Source: Megachile rotundata (Eukaryota; Arthropoda; Insecta; Hymenoptera; Megachilidae). Taken from it: DNA of 64,000 nt. Shown here piece by piece: positions 46,641-59,330 of this stretch. Numbering within the stretch: the first letter of the stretch is position 1; the number at the start of each line of letters is the position of its first letter. The stretch lies in contig NC_134997.1 of assembly GCF_050947335.1 (NCBI RefSeq), forward strand, positions 8,928,001-8,992,000, written 5' to 3'. A model generated the notes under the pieces. That model saw nothing but the letters and a program-made list of their open reading frames with translations, made no database searches and had not been told where the DNA came from. A program made the position numbers and the translations under genes.

Positions 46641-47335
46641 GGACGCTAGCTTCACAAGATGGCGGACTTTAGACTCTTCGTTTGAGGTTAGTTAGTTAGA
46701 CTCTTCAGTTGAGGTTAGTTATTTTACATCTTTTGTTTTTCAAGGTAGAAGTCGTCCAATTTCTTGAGAGTGTTTGTTATTTTGATTCTTTGTCGATAAA
46801 GTATTGAGTTATTTGCTTTCTAAGGCTTGAGGACGCTAACTCCACAAGATGGCGGATTTTAGACTCTTCAATCAAGGTTAGTTATTTCAGATCTTTTGTT
46901 TTTAAGGTAGAAATCGTGTAATTTCTTAAGCTTGTCTGTTATTTTGATTCTTTGTCCATAAATTATTCGGGTATTCACTTTTTAAGGCTTCAGGACGCTA
47001 ACTCCACAAGATGGCGGCCTTTGCACTCTTCAGTCAAGGTTAGTCATTTCAGATCTTTTATTTTTAAGGTAGAAGCCGTCCAATTTCTTAAGTTTGTCCA
47101 TTATTTTGATTCTTTGTCCATAAATTATTCGGGTATTCACTTTTTAAGACTTGAGGACGCTAACTCCACAAGATGGCGGCCTTTGCACTCTTCAGTCAAG
47201 CTTAGTTATTTCAGATCTTTTGTTTCTAAGGTAGAATTCATTCAATTTCTTGAGTTTGTCTGTTATTTTGATTCTTCATCGATAAAATATTGAATTCTTT
47301 ATTTTTCAAAATATGAGAAAGCTGTCTCATCAAAA
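46641..47335. repeat. ~162-bp tandem repeat, four copies plus a decayed fifth
   Basis: GGACGCTAACTCCACAAGAT recurs with starts at about 46641, 46831, 46993 and 47155. The last three starts are 162 bp apart; 162 is a multiple of three, which keeps one plus-strand frame open through two copies (46952-47293) with a 54-residue repeat. Every copy contains AAGATGGCGG (46656, 46846, 47008, 47170), a YY1/Pho-type core. A fifth degenerate copy follows near 47310. Confidence 0.9.
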
Positions 47336-47599
47336 TAGCGGACGTTAGAATACCTTTATTTTAAGTTAGCTACCATATAACGTGATCTTATCTTTCTTTT
47401 GAGTTTTCTGTCGACAGTTCACTCGATTAGTTACTTCTTGAATTATTCAGAACATCGTCAAAACGACACTTTTCCAATCTTTTATTTTAAGCGAAAACTA
47501 TTCAATTATTCTCTTCTTGGAATATTCAGAAGCATGTCAAAATAATGAACTTCTATCCAAAATTTCAACCCGAACTTAATTTTTTTTATAAATCTTGTA

Positions 47600-48035
47600 A
47601 AATAATTTTGTTATAATTCATGTAAAATAATTTTGTTATAATTCATGTAAAATAATTTTGTTATAATTCATGTAAAACAATTTTGTTATAATTCATGTAA
47701 AATAATTTTGTTATAATTCATGAAGAATAATTTTGTTATAATTCATGAAGAATAATTTTGTTACAATTCATGTAAAATACTTTTGTTATTATTCATGCGG
47801 AATAATTTTGTTACTATTCATGTAAAATAATTTTGTTATAATTCATGTAAAATAATTTTGTTATAATTCATGAAGAATAATTTTGTTACAATTCATGTAA
47901 AATACTTTTGTTATCATTCATGAAGAATAATTTTCTTATAATTCATGTAAAATAATTTTGTTATTATTCATGAGGATTAATTTTGTTATAATTCAAATAA
48001 AATAATTTTTCTATAATTCTTATGAAATTATAACA
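47600..48035. repeat. 25-bp tandem repeat, about seventeen copies
   Basis: Copies of ATTCATGTAAAATAATTTTG plus TTATA follow each other with a steady 25-bp period and few substitutions (GAAGAATAA, TACAATT variants). Confidence 0.95.
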
Positions 48036-48999
48036 AAAAATGTGTATTCCTCTTACAAATATTTGTGCTCATAAATGTTTTAATTCTTCGTAAATGTTCT
48101 GAAGCACAGAAAAGTGTTGCAAAGCAACATCTGATGAAAACTCTTTTTCCCTCAAAAATCTCGCATCTTCCAATGTATCAACTTCACCGAACTCAATTCC
48201 TGAAAACTTCCCTTAAACCCTCCCTCAAAATAATCCTCCAAAAATGAATCTCGAGATCTATACAGTATGTCCAATGTTCGCACCCGTTACAGCAGGAAAA
48301 TTAACGCGAAAATTCCCCCCGGGAAAAGTTGCGCAATTTTTCCCCACGTGTGCTCGAAGGTTCTCATCAAAGTTCCCCGCCACGGAAGAAGTTCGAAAAT
48401 TCCTCGAACCTCGCGGCTTAAGGCGAGTTTCGCTCGGCTAGAAGAATAGAGCCCGCGGTTTTAACGACGTGAAATTTCGCACGCGCTAGCTATCTTCACC
48501 AGAGGCCAGGTAACTGGCGACTTCCTACTGCAGGAAGATCCTGGCCCACGATGGATGGGGTTGTACAGGAAACCGGGATTCTTCTCGCTCGGGGATCCGC
48601 CGGCTAACGGAAGCCAGTTATCCCGCGTGTTGATCTTGGATCGCTGGTACAGACGGTAAGTACATAGAAAATCCGTGTCTGCCGGCAAGTTTTCGGGGGA
48701 AAAATTGGCCGGGTAACCGGGAATAATCCTCGATTTCTAGCTGGATCGTGGTCGAAGGTAATTTCTGCTTGCGATTCGATCCTGGAGAGATTGGAGGTCT
48801 GACGGAAGATTAATAGCCAACGCGACGCAGTTGTGTTTTCTTGCGCTGAATCTTCAACGGAATCTTCAAAGTTTAATTGGAAGTTTGTCCTTACTTGATG
48901 CCTTGAAATATACGAGGTTATGGTCTTTTGGTAGGAAAATATTATAGTTATTGTACTGTTTTATGTCGTATTTAATTTAGAATTCATTGGTTAGAATCT
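48036..48999. other. No gene seen
   Basis: AT-rich at the left, GC-richer at about 48290-48720 with short frames on both strands. No recognised exon. Confidence 0.35.
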
Positions 49000-49460
49000 T
49001 GAAAGAATATTGAAGGAATAAGCTACTAAAATTATGTACTTTTGATCAGAGAAAATTTATAAATTTATTTGCAGGTTTGTCCTCTTGTTTAAATATATGA
49101 ATCTACTTATTTGAATAAGTGAGGTTATGTTCACTGAATATATGAATTTACTTGTTTTAATAAGTGAGGTTATGTTCTGTTGATATACGAATTTACTTGT
49201 TTAGATAAGTGAGGTTATGTTCACTTATGACAATGAGCTATTAAAATTAATTTAAATATTCTATGACAAACATTATTATATAATTTTATGTTAGGTTCTA
49301 TGTTTTCTTGTATAGAACCTTGAGAGGATATTAAAAAATTGAGCTACTGAAATTATGTAGTTTTAATAAGAAAAAATATCACAAATTTATTTGCAAGTTT
49401 GTTCTCCTGTTTAAATATGTGGATTTACTTGTTTGAATAAGTGAGGTTATGCTCAAGGAG
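49000..49460. repeat. ~52-bp tandem repeat within a larger ~320-bp duplication
   Basis: Three adjacent copies of a unit with ATTTACTTGTTT and ATAAGTGAGGTTATGTTC lie at about 49095-49225. A longer block including GAGCTACTGAAATTATGTAG, TTATTTGCAAGTTTGT and another copy of the unit recurs about 320 bp later. Confidence 0.75.
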
Positions 49461-49599
49461 ATATGTAAAATAAATAGACAATTAAGATCTATTATAGTTC
49501 AAGAAAGAATTGTTATGTAATTTTTGATTAACTGAACTAAAAATTATTCAACATATGACTGTATTTAATCTTGAGAGAAATTACTGAATAACTATTATG

Positions 49600-50060
49600 T
49601 AGTTTGATCAGTTGACAATTTGGAAGTTTAACAAAAATCCAAATAAATTAAAATGGAACATAAATAAAAATCCGAAGGCTTCTGACAAAAACCCTATAAA
49701 AATCCCTAACACTGCGAAATATTAAAAATGTGTGCAAAGTCTTTTGCAACCCCCTCTAACCTTAAAGAACTGTTACATACTTTTCCTCAGCTGAAAATTT
49801 GGAAGTTTGACAAAAAGAGTCCAAAGACAAAAGCCCTACCAAAATCTCTAACACTCCAAAACATTAAAAATGTATGAAAACCCTTTTCCAACCCCCCTAA
49901 CCTAAAAAAAATTGTCACATTCCTCAGATGAAAATTTGGAAGTTCGACAAAAAATTCCAAAACCCCAACAAAATCTCCAAAAACCCTAACAACACCAGAT
50001 TATAAAAAATGTATCAAAAATCCTCTACAACCCCTAATCCCGATAGTTGAAATACGAAAA
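49600..50060. repeat. ~110-130-bp degenerate tandem repeat, three copies
   Basis: The order AAAATTTGGAAGTTTGACAA, CCAAA, CCTAACACT, ATTAAAAATGT, CAACCCC, CTAACCT occurs three times with insertions and substitutions. Confidence 0.7.
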
Positions 50061-50754
50061 CCCCTTCAAGTAGAGAAACAAAACCGAAGTTTCTTTTCGT
50101 GAGAAAGATTCAGGGCAGATCGCCTCCGATAAGAAGGGGTGCAACAATACGGAAGAGATGAAAAATAGCCGTGGTATAAGAGAAGGAAGCGAAAAATCAG
50201 TGAGTCACGAGAGGTTGACGTATAGCCTGAACGGCGACCGCTAACTTGTTCAACGTATAACCGGCTAATTACGTTAAGATGGATTACTTGGGAAGTGTGT
50301 TTCAGTCGAACGGAATTGGCTTAAAGGAAACAGAGGCGAGCTTTTAAAGGCGATGTGCAGGTCGGTTGGTCGCACGACCAGAAGGCCGCTTAATAAATTA
50401 ATGCTAATAACGAAGAAGGGCTAATTACGCGAGGTTGGGGGGAGACGACCGGAAAAAGACGGGGGATGATCCGCGCTCGGTGGCCAAACACGGTCGGGCA
50501 ATTAGTTAAGCGACAGAAACGAATGAACCAACCATAAAACTCGCCGTTTATGGGTGTAAATTAAGCGAATCATTTAGAGAATACGAGCATCGACCCGAGA
50601 CGACGAAATTTACGCTTTGCGTGAGAGATCGTTGCTAGTTGATTTGGAGGAATTTTTAAAATTTTTTGAAAGGGGTGGAGTTTATGGGGTTGAAAATTTT
50701 TGGGTGGATAATTGTGATCTAAGAGTTTTATAGTTATCCACAGTTTTGGTATTT
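50061..50754. other. No gene seen
   Basis: GC-richer DNA with words such as GCTAATTACG. No open frame above 60 codons and no recognised RNA gene. Confidence 0.4.
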
Positions 50755-51150
50755 TTACTGTAGGTAATTAATGAAGATAATTGATATGTGTTATTGGTAA
50801 TTAATGACGATAATTGATATGTGTTATTGATAATTAATGACGATAATTAAGATGTATTATAGATAACTATTGACGATAATTATTATGTATTATAGACAAT
50901 TAATGACAATAATTAATATGTGTTAAAGACAATTAATAAAGTTAATTATATATTATACACAATTAAGGATTAAGTAATTAATGACAGTAATTAATATGTG
51001 TTAAAGACAATTAATAAAGTTAATTATGTATTATACACAATTAAGGATTAAGTAATTAATGACAGTAATTAATATGTGTTAAAGACAATTAATAAAGTTA
51101 ATTGTGTATTATACACAAGTATTAAGTAATTAATGACAGCAATTAATATG
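50755..51150. repeat. ~29-bp and ~76-bp tandem repeats around AATTAATGACGATAATT
   Basis: The left half has about five copies of a ~29-bp unit (ATTAATGACGATAATTGATA). The right half has three near-identical copies of a ~76-bp unit containing GTGTTAAAGACAATTAATAA and ACACAATTAAGGATTAAG, so a higher-order unit has amplified. Confidence 0.85.
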
Positions 51151-52204
51151 TTTTATGCATATGATTAACTGAAAAATTAAAGAGTAAAATATTCAAATGA
51201 TAAAATGTAGAAGATAAAAATATTTTTGATATGCAAGTTTGGTATTAAATATCTAATTAATTAATAACGCATGATTGCTGTGATTAAAGTAGCAAGAACA
51301 AAATTAATTTCTACTCGAAGTTGAATGAGAATTTAATTTACATTAATTAATTATGAATGAGTGAATAAATGTTTAATTTTGTTAAAGTTAAAAATAATAA
51401 ATAAACATTTTGTTTATCTATAATTAGAAATATTACACAAATGGTTGACCATGTGTTCTGATATAATTATGAGATTAATAGAAAAAGAGGTTAAAAATAT
51501 TTTTGATTATAAGTACAATAAAAATTCGATAGAAACATTTGGGTAAACAATAAAAAGAACGAATAAATAGTTAATCAGAATTCATCAATTAAATGTCGAT
51601 AACAGTCGCGTCTAATCGATTCGAGAGAATTTCGGCCAAGTGGAAAATGTTCGATTTAACGCTAATTATTTAATTGTAGATAAAATGTTTACGATTATAA
51701 ATTTTTGAAGAGCGTCATAAGGAAATTAGAGTACAAACGATTAATTCTATAGCTGTTTGTAATTTAGGTATCACAAATAATTAATATTAGTCTATTTTAG
51801 TTAACCAAAATATTTTGAAAGACACTAAAAAAATAAAAATGCGTTAAAAGAAGGTTAAATAAAAATTTCATTCAAATTCAGGAAACGAATAAATCTATTA
51901 TATAATAAAAAGATGAATTTTTAACTGGTATTAATAATTCTTTTCTTCATTGAAAATAGATGACAGTCTGGTTCAAGAAAATTTTGAGGAAGTCGAAATT
52001 ATTCAACTTGATCACAGTTAATTCATCAGGGATGTCTAATTCAGTCAATACAAATTTCCTCTTTTGCGATTAGAAAAGAACAAATATCTAACTTAAAATT
52101 ACTGAAAGCAAGTAATCACCAGTTAATTCCTCAGATAAAAATTTGTGATATAAATTAATTTCCTAAATAAAGATCTAATTACCTGAGACCTTCATTTGAA
52201 ATAA
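51151..52204. other. AT-rich DNA, no gene seen
   Basis: Very low GC, many ATTAATTA words, no open frame of note and no recognised repeat of fixed period. Confidence 0.45.
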
Positions 52205-52428
52205 ATTTCATAAATAAATAAATCTTCATAAAATACTAATTATTTGCTGCTAGAAATCAATAAACTAAACTTACATTTTGTTCGATCACTACATTAAATA
52301 GTACTAAAAAAAATTCATCATAAATAAATAAAACTTCATAAAATACTAATTATTTGCTGCTAGAAATCAATAAACTAAACTTACTTTCCGTTCAATCAGT
52401 ACATTAAATAGTACTAAAAATAAAATCA
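52205..52428. repeat. 110-bp tandem duplication
   Basis: Two nearly identical copies of a unit with CTTCATAAAATACTAATTAT, TTGCTGCTAGAAATCAATAA and ACATTAAATAGTACTAAAAA lie in direct repeat 110 bp apart. The few differences suggest a fairly recent duplication. Confidence 0.9.
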
Positions 52429-53571
52429 TCAAAATCCTGTAATAAAAAATTTTGCAGTAACTAATTTACAGGTATAACCTCATAAATTGTAAAGCTGCAA
52501 AAACGCAGAAGTAAGAGAAAAGCCAAGCAACCACAAAATGGCGACCAAAGGGCGCAACACGTCACAGTATGCACGCGGAAATCAACGATACACATAAGCA
52601 CATCCCTCTCCAAAGCGTATCCTTTGATCTGCCACCACCTTCGACGCGAAAAGTTGGCAATCTCTTGAACCTCCTCGCAATCTCGGGTGAAGCGTCGTAA
52701 AACGTTGGCGTCGCGATAACGGCGACGCTTTCGAATGTGGGTCAATTAGAGCTGCAATTAGCGTAATCGTCACGGCGGCCGCTTTCGGCGCCGCGATCTC
52801 CGACCCTGCGGTTATCGCCTCTGAAACGGGCCGGTATGACCCGGGTCTATCGGGACTCTTATCGAGGAACACGATTTTCCCAGTTCGGAGACCGCACGAG
52901 CGGCACGATCGCGTCGAAACTGAAGGCAAATATCATTTTTCTCTGGACTGGTCCCCGGGGTGCTCCCCGCTCCTCCTGATCCTCGCATTCTAGGATCCGC
53001 GTAACGCTGGACCAGTTTTCGATTCCCGGCTGATTCTCACGGGACCAGGGAGGAGGGATGCTGAGAAACTGGACAACGGTCAAGCGAGCCATTCGTCCCG
53101 TTTCCAGCGGGCTGGTGTAGGGGTTGAATCTTCGCAGATCGGAAAAGGGGTTGCGGAGTAATTCTGGTTTGATCCGGCGGGATGGTCGCGTGAGAAAGGG
53201 TCCTTGGATTCGACCTCTGCGTATGCTTTCCTGAAGATGCGGCGAAACGGCTGCTACGACGCGATTACAGAATCTCGATGCTGACGTGTCCACTCCCTAA
53301 CCCCTATGATTTTTTCTATAGCCGACTGACAATTTTTGCGTCGAAGATAACTGACGACTTTTGTGTCGGGGACAACTGACAATTTCTGCGTCAGGCTAAA
53401 TCTCCTCGTCGCTGTTGCAATATAAATAAACATATCACGTTAAACTTATTCTGCATTTTACAATCTTTTGTTGTACAAATTGTAACTGGTACTAAACTCA
53501 AAATTTAGTTTTAAATACAATTTATTTTCGTTGTGTATGAACTATGATGTGATTCGGTGTCATTAACCAAG
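52429..53571. other. No gene seen; GC-richer patch at 52.6-53.3 kb
   Basis: Frames of 94-144 codons on the minus strand overlap each other between 52461 and 53293 and show no recognisable domain. A short repeat GACAACTGACAATTT occurs at about 53320-53400. No splice pair was supported. Confidence 0.35.
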
Positions 53572-53752
53572 AAGTTAACTAGAAGCACCAACCAGTCACA
53601 ACGACTGCATTCAGGTTTCATATTTTGTATCATAAAATTTCGTTACCATGAGTTCATCTAACTGTATATCATATTTTATCAAAATAAAGAATGTTCACAT
53701 GTTAATCAACCCTTCAGTATTTACTTATTAAAAATTCGAGTAGAATTGTTCA
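53572..53752. mobile_element. Possible decayed relative of the 24.44-kb TTAA element
   Basis: TTAACTAGAAGCACCAACC, then CAGTCACAACGACTG, then ATCAAAATAAAGAATG parallel the left end, the internal hairpin and an inner word of the element at 24443-24628. The right end is unclear (AGTAGAATTGTT near 53740). The match is by eye and partial. Confidence 0.35.
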
Positions 53753-53764
53753 CAGCTATGTTAC

Positions 53765-54335
53765 GAGTGCGTCACGAGTGCGTCACGGGTGTTCCTTGAA
53801 TTCTTTAAGAATGCATCATGAGTGAATCATAAGTGCGTCATGTGTGCGTCATGGGTGCATCGTGAGTGCGTCATGAATGCATCATAAGTGCGTCACGAGT
53901 GTATCGCGAGTGCGTCATAAATGTGTCATGAGTAGATCATGAGTGTGTCATAAGTGCGTCACGAGTGCGTCACAAATGCGTCATGAGTAAATCTTGTGTG
54001 TCATGAGTGCGTCACAAATGCGTCATGCTTGTATCCTGAGTGCGTCACGAATGCGTCATGCCTGTATCCTGAATGCGTCACGAATGCGTCCTGCTTGTAT
54101 CCTGAGTGCGTCATAATTGCGTCAAGCTTGTATCCTGAGTGCGTCATAATTGCGTCAAGCTTGTATCCTGAGTGCGTTATAATTGCGTCAAGCTTGTATC
54201 CTGAGTGCGTCACGAATGCGTCCTGCTTGTATCTTGAGTGCGTCATAATTGCGTCAAGCTTGTATCCTGGGTGCGTCACAAGTGCGTCGCGAATGCGATA
54301 TAATTGCGTCATGAGTGCGTCACGAGTCAAAATAG
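53765..54335. repeat. 11-bp satellite with a 33-bp higher-order unit
   Basis: The left half is a plain (AGTGCGTCACG)n satellite. From about 54010 the unit becomes a 33-bp trio of GCGTCATAATT, GCGTCAAGCTT and GTATCCTGAGT variants repeated about nine times. The 33-bp period keeps both strands open for 117-123 codons with an 11-residue peptide period (ECVTNASCLYP on plus). It is a sister of the satellite at 28140-28625. Confidence 0.95.
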
Positions 54336-55194
54336 TGCAAGAGGTAAATAACAAATTTTTCCACTAATAATTTTCCGATTTGTACATACAATATTTTGCA
54401 AAACTTTAAGCAACATTTTCTTCTCCAAAAAGGTATTAAATACCCTCCTTAGAGAGTCGCAGAGCGGGAAAAGAACTTCAGTCGAAAGTAAATGATCTGT
54501 GGTAAAGTCGAGTTTCGTGAGTTTCACGGTCGTAATTAGTAAATTTAAGAGCAATTGGTTCGTTTACTTAAACCAGCACCCCTTTTTACACCGAGTGCCC
54601 GAGCAAGCTTTGGTCAATGTTTTGAGGGTGTATTCTATTTACATTAGGGATGAAGGTCAGTCGAAGGGATGGCAATGCTTCCGGTCCGAGTTACGACGCT
54701 TCAAAGATGATAAAATTGTGCAAACACTGCGGAATGTTGGGTCTTTTTTAACTCGTGATGCTCCAACAATTTTATTTTTATATCATAACTGTTAGCTGTA
54801 GGCAATACAATAATGTTTAAATTTACAATAATTTAGTTTAATGCAAGTTAGGATTAAATTAAAATTATGTCAAAATTAAATTAGACAAAAATTAAATTAT
54901 AATGAAAATTGTTTTAAATTAAATTAAAATCAAATTTGATTTGAATTAAGTTCAATTTAAATTTAACCAAATATGTGTTTGAAATATTGCTAAAAAAATT
55001 AAAATGTACTCATTCGATGTCTAAAATATAATGTCCCATTTTATTACTCTCCATATTATTTAAGTATCAACACATGGCTGTAAGTAAAATTTGGGAAGCT
55101 TTGATAAACTAGCACAAGCTATTGTCTACATGTCGCTGCATTTTTCGTGAAAGAAATACTGGGTATAGCATTAAAACGCAGCTGAACGTCAGAT
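54336..55194. other. No gene seen
   Basis: AT-rich DNA with a 98-codon plus-strand frame (54499-54795) that has no recognised motif. No repeat of fixed period; AAATTAAATT words are common near 54850-54960. Confidence 0.35.
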
Positions 55195-55226
55195 TTAACC
55201 CGAACATGATGGGTCAGCGGTGACCC
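55195..55226 (+). mobile_element. Possible TTAA-hairpin terminus
   Basis: TTAACCCGAACATGAT is followed by the hairpin GGGTCAGCGGTGACCC (55211-55226). The layout matches the other TTAA-plus-hairpin ends of the window. No partner end was recognised. Confidence 0.35.
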
Positions 55227-55874
55227 CCGCAACACGGCGCACGTCAAAATACTGGGTAAAAATAACACAAAGAGACACAATCATCGGAGTACTCGACTAT
55301 ATATCAAATTCAATCCTATTCCTATCAAAACAGCGATTAATCTCCCACTTTATTCGACCGTGATCATCGCAATCGGCGCTATCGGAAATCAAACTCATTC
55401 AGGAACACGAACGCGGTCCGATTCGGAGCAAAGCGAAAAGCCACCCTGGTCCCCTCGAACCTCGATATATTCCAATTCGTTTCACCGTGGCGGCGATTAA
55501 CCCGGCGCGATGGAACGAGAAGGGATGGGAGGAGGGTGAGAGAGAAGGAAAAAAAATGGAAATTAAAAGTGGTCCTGCGAATTAAGTTGACGCCGTGGCG
55601 GTGAAAGAATTACCCCCGGCATTGTTCCGTCGACGTGCTTCCACCCAGGCTTGGAAACAAAGGGAGAAACGAGGGGTGGCTACGCTTAATTCTAAATTCG
55701 GCACTAATAACGGCCGACCCGGTGTTTCGTTAGCCCCTGGGAGATTAACGGACCGAGGAACGATGGCCTAATGGCCGCGTACGCGCGGAATTCGAATAAT
55801 ATTTACCTTCGCCGCGACGCATGGCCACCTAGGAGTCTCCCGGGAGCGGATAATGCGATTGGATTCGACGCGTG
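55227..55874. other. GC-richer DNA, no gene seen
   Basis: No open frame or repeat of note. GGCGATTAACCCGGCG near 55492 holds another TTAACCC word. Confidence 0.35.
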
Positions 55875-57130
55875 CATACGCCGATGATAATTGCGCGGGA
55901 ACGGACCCGTTTTTGAAAGGTTAATACAACGGGTGGCAAAAAACACGTTCCTCCAGTTGAATTACAAACACAAAATATTCTAACTGCTTATAGACATCAT
56001 ACTATTCTTTATGCAAAAGTAAGAAGATACACAATGAAGTTTCTTGGTATTTGAGAAAATTCAAGCTTGAAATTGCGACTTGTTACTTTGTTGTTTTGGT
56101 AATATTTTCTGTCGAGCGACGTAAATTGTACTGTTTTGACTAGGTTAGATGAATGTACTATATTTTTGTACTTTTTGTGAGTTGTTAAATGTTGAATAGC
56201 AAGTTTTGTAGCTATAAAAATTGTTGAACTTTGTAATTATGGTTAATGAGATTGAATTTGATGTTTAAACATGGCGATGATAATTGCGCGGGAAGGGACC
56301 CGTTTTTGAAAGGTTAATACAACATAAAATATTCTAACTTGTAATAGACATCACGTAATTCCCTATGGAAACGTTAGATAAAGATACACAGTGATGTTTC
56401 ATGGTTTTCTTGAAAATTCAAGCTTGAAAACCCTTCTCGTTACTTTACTGCTTTGACAATATTACCTTTTGTCAAATTCTATAAATTGTACAGTTTTTAC
56501 AAGGTTAGATGAATGTACTATATTTTTGTACTTTTCACATCTTATCAGATGTGTAATCTCTAATTTCATAGCCATCGAAATTATTGTATTTCATAAATAC
56601 AGCCAATGTAGTTGATTTCGACGCGCCCCAACATGGCGCTCATAATTGCGCGGGAACAGTCCCAATTTTTGAATATCTAATACAACGGGTGTCGAAATAT
56701 GCATTCAGTTTTACATTTGTTCTAATAACGAATACAAAGTACTCTGATTGGTAACAGAGATCACGTAATTCTCTATGGAGTAAGATACACAATGAAGTTT
56801 CTTGGTTTCCAAGAAAATGAAGCTTGAAAATGTATCGCGTCGCTTTGACAATATCTTCCTTTGAGCTACGTAAATTGTCTAGGTTTGAAGCTAGATGAAC
56901 GTACTATATTTCTGTGCTTTTTATATCTTGTCAAATACTATATTTTTGTACTTTTATGTATTAGCAAACTTGGTAGTTATTGAAATTATTAAATATCTTA
57001 ATTATAACCTATACGCTTGGAACCAACGCATTTTAAGATGGCGTCGATAATTGCGCGGGAACAGGCCCTGTTTTTGAAACGCTTATACACTGGGTGTCAA
57101 AACACACTCTCCCATGAGGAATTAAGCTTA
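55875..57130. repeat. ~360-405-bp tandem repeat, about four copies
   Basis: ATAATTGCGCGGGAAC recurs with TTGCGCGGGAA at 55891, 56284, 56646 and 57051, each followed by a CCCGTTTTTGAAAG-like word and TAATACAAC. Further shared words are AAGTTTCTTGGTTT, TTGAAAATTCAAGCTTGA and ACTATATTTTTGTACTTTT. Copies are diverged and vary in length. Reverse-complemented, the core reads TTCCCGCGCAA, an E2F-like site. Confidence 0.85.
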
Positions 57131-58385
57131 ATAGCAAATATGAAACGTACACTATATAATTTTCTATAAAGCAAAGATGAACAATGTATATATAGTAAGA
57201 TGCATAACAAAGTTTCCTTAATTCTGAAAAATTTGTGTTACGTTGCTCTTTTGGCTTAGGTTAAAGACTGAAGAGGATGAAGGGTATTCCTACGTCCTAT
57301 GTGTGATAGTTAATTATTTATTACAGACTATCATCATACATCAGTGACTCTGTTCTTACTATATACGAAGGAAAGTCAAAAGTGAAGGGATTTAAATAAT
57401 TGCAGATGCAACCATTTTTTCCAACGGAACCAAAAACTTGTGAAACGTTGGTAAAAGTGCATTGAAGAGGTTATGCAGAAAAATAAGATATATTTCTCAT
57501 TTCTATCATAATAATAAATGCCCATTTTCCCAAACGTCCGTCTACTCTTTAACCTCTCATAAATAAAATTTTCCAAAATCCTTAATTTTTAACTTATCGA
57601 TTATCCGCAGCTCGAACAGAATATTCGACCCGTAGTTAATTATTCGTTATCGACTATCCAGAGTCAATTAGCAGCGAATGAAGTGCTCAAACAGCTGGCA
57701 TCGATCGTAGTCCCTCTCGTACGCAAGAAATCAGCGAAAAATCGCTCGCGCTCGAACCTGTTAATCGAGCGAGCCGGGAACAAGCGAAGAATCCTGCATG
57801 GCCGCTTGACACCCAGGCCGTGTCACGTCGTGTTCGATCGAACGCTTGTTTTCCTCGCGTGTCCGGCGAGGAAACGGTAGTCGAAGGATCCGCGCCGATT
57901 CCACGCGGACGATCAATCACTGTCGGTCCCGATTCGAGCGGCTCTGTACGCTCCGCTCCTCGTTTAAACCATCGATCGACGATCGAGATGAAAGATCCGT
58001 TCGAGCGTCACGGCACATCCATAACTTTCGGCCCCCGGTTATTATGATTTACGACACTCAACGGCCGGCACAATTAATTTTAATTAAGACGCGCGCCTAC
58101 CGGCTCGCTGCTATGCGAGCGCGTCAGCGCGGGCACGTGTGATCATTTTAATGGGGGATGATTTTGGCTGACTCAATCGGGGATTAAGAAGTTTCGGATG
58201 TTTATGCATTTTTGAGTGATTTGAGGGGGAGTTGTGAGGTGTTGGTTCTTGTGTTATGGAGGACATGTAACGTATGTGGTATCTTAGGCATTAGATTCTA
58301 TAATGATGTACTATGTTTTGATATTGTAACTTATAGTGTACGGCTTTACATAAGGTTATATAGGGTTTTAATATATGTATAAGGA
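57131..58385. other. No gene seen
   Basis: AT-rich at the left; GC-richer at about 57690-58140 with short frames on both strands, none with a recognised motif. Confidence 0.35.
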
Positions 58386-58389
58386 TTGA

Positions 58390-59330
58390 TGTATTGAATT
58401 CGTGACTTCTTGAATTTTTTGAATTCTTGAATTCTTGAATTCTTGCATTCCTGAATTTCTGAATTCTTGAAATCCTGAATTCCTGAATTCCTGAATTCTT
58501 GAATTTCTGAATTCCTTAACTCTTGAATTCCGAAATTCTGAATTCTTGAACAATGGAATTTTTAAATTCCTGAATTCTCTACTTTCTCTACTCTGAATTC
58601 TCAAAATTCTCTCAATTCTCCCAATTCTCCAATATCTCTGAATTCTCTAAGTTCTTAAATTCTCTGAATTCTCTGAATTCTCAAAATTCTCTAAACTTTC
58701 TAAATTCCCAAAATTTTTGAATTCTCAAAATTCTCTAAATTATTGAATTCTTATAATTTTTGAATTCTTTGAGGTTTCTGAATTCTCTATATTCTTCTAA
58801 TTCTCCAATTTCTCTGAATTCTCCAATTTTTCCTAATTTTCCAAATTCTCTGCATTCTTCAAATTCTTTAATTTCTCCAAATTCTCTAAATTCTCGAAAT
58901 TCTCTAAATTCTGTAAATTCTGTAAATTCTCTAAATTCACTAAATTCTTGAATTCTCTGAATTCTCTAAATACTCTAAATTTTCCTAATTCTCCAATTTC
59001 TCCGAATTCTCCAAATTCTTTAATTTCCCAGAATTCTTCAAATTCTCCAAATTCTCCAAATTCTCTAAATTCTCCAAATTCTCTAAATTCTCTAAATTCT
59101 CTAAATTCTCTAAATTATTGAATTCTCTGTATTCTCATAATTCTTAAACTCTCTGAGTTTTCTGAATTCTTGAATTCCCTGAATCCTCGAATTCCTCAAT
59201 TCCTCAGTACTAGAATTCTTGAATTCTTAAATTCCTTAACCCTCGACTTCCAGAACTCTTGAATTTTCAAAATCTTCTCAAGCCTTCGAATCCTTGATTT
59301 TTCTGAATTCCTCAATTTCTAATTTTCAGA
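58390..59330. repeat. Long array of TTGAATTC (8-bp) and AATTCTCTA (9-bp) units
   Basis: The left part (about 58400-58540) repeats TTGAATTC or CTGAATTC with 8-bp period. The rest mainly repeats AATTCTCTA / AATTCTCTG with 9-bp period, best conserved at about 58860-59115. GAATTC words are extremely dense. Frames across the array give 8- and 3-residue peptide periods and are not genes. Confidence 0.9.

Noticed and set aside
46952..47293. Protein with two 54-residue repeats
   Set aside because: It is the translation of two copies of a 162-bp tandem repeat, bounded by stops in neighbouring copies.
53996..54367. Cys-rich repeat protein with 11-residue period
   Set aside because: It is the translation of the 33-bp satellite unit; the opposite strand is equally open.
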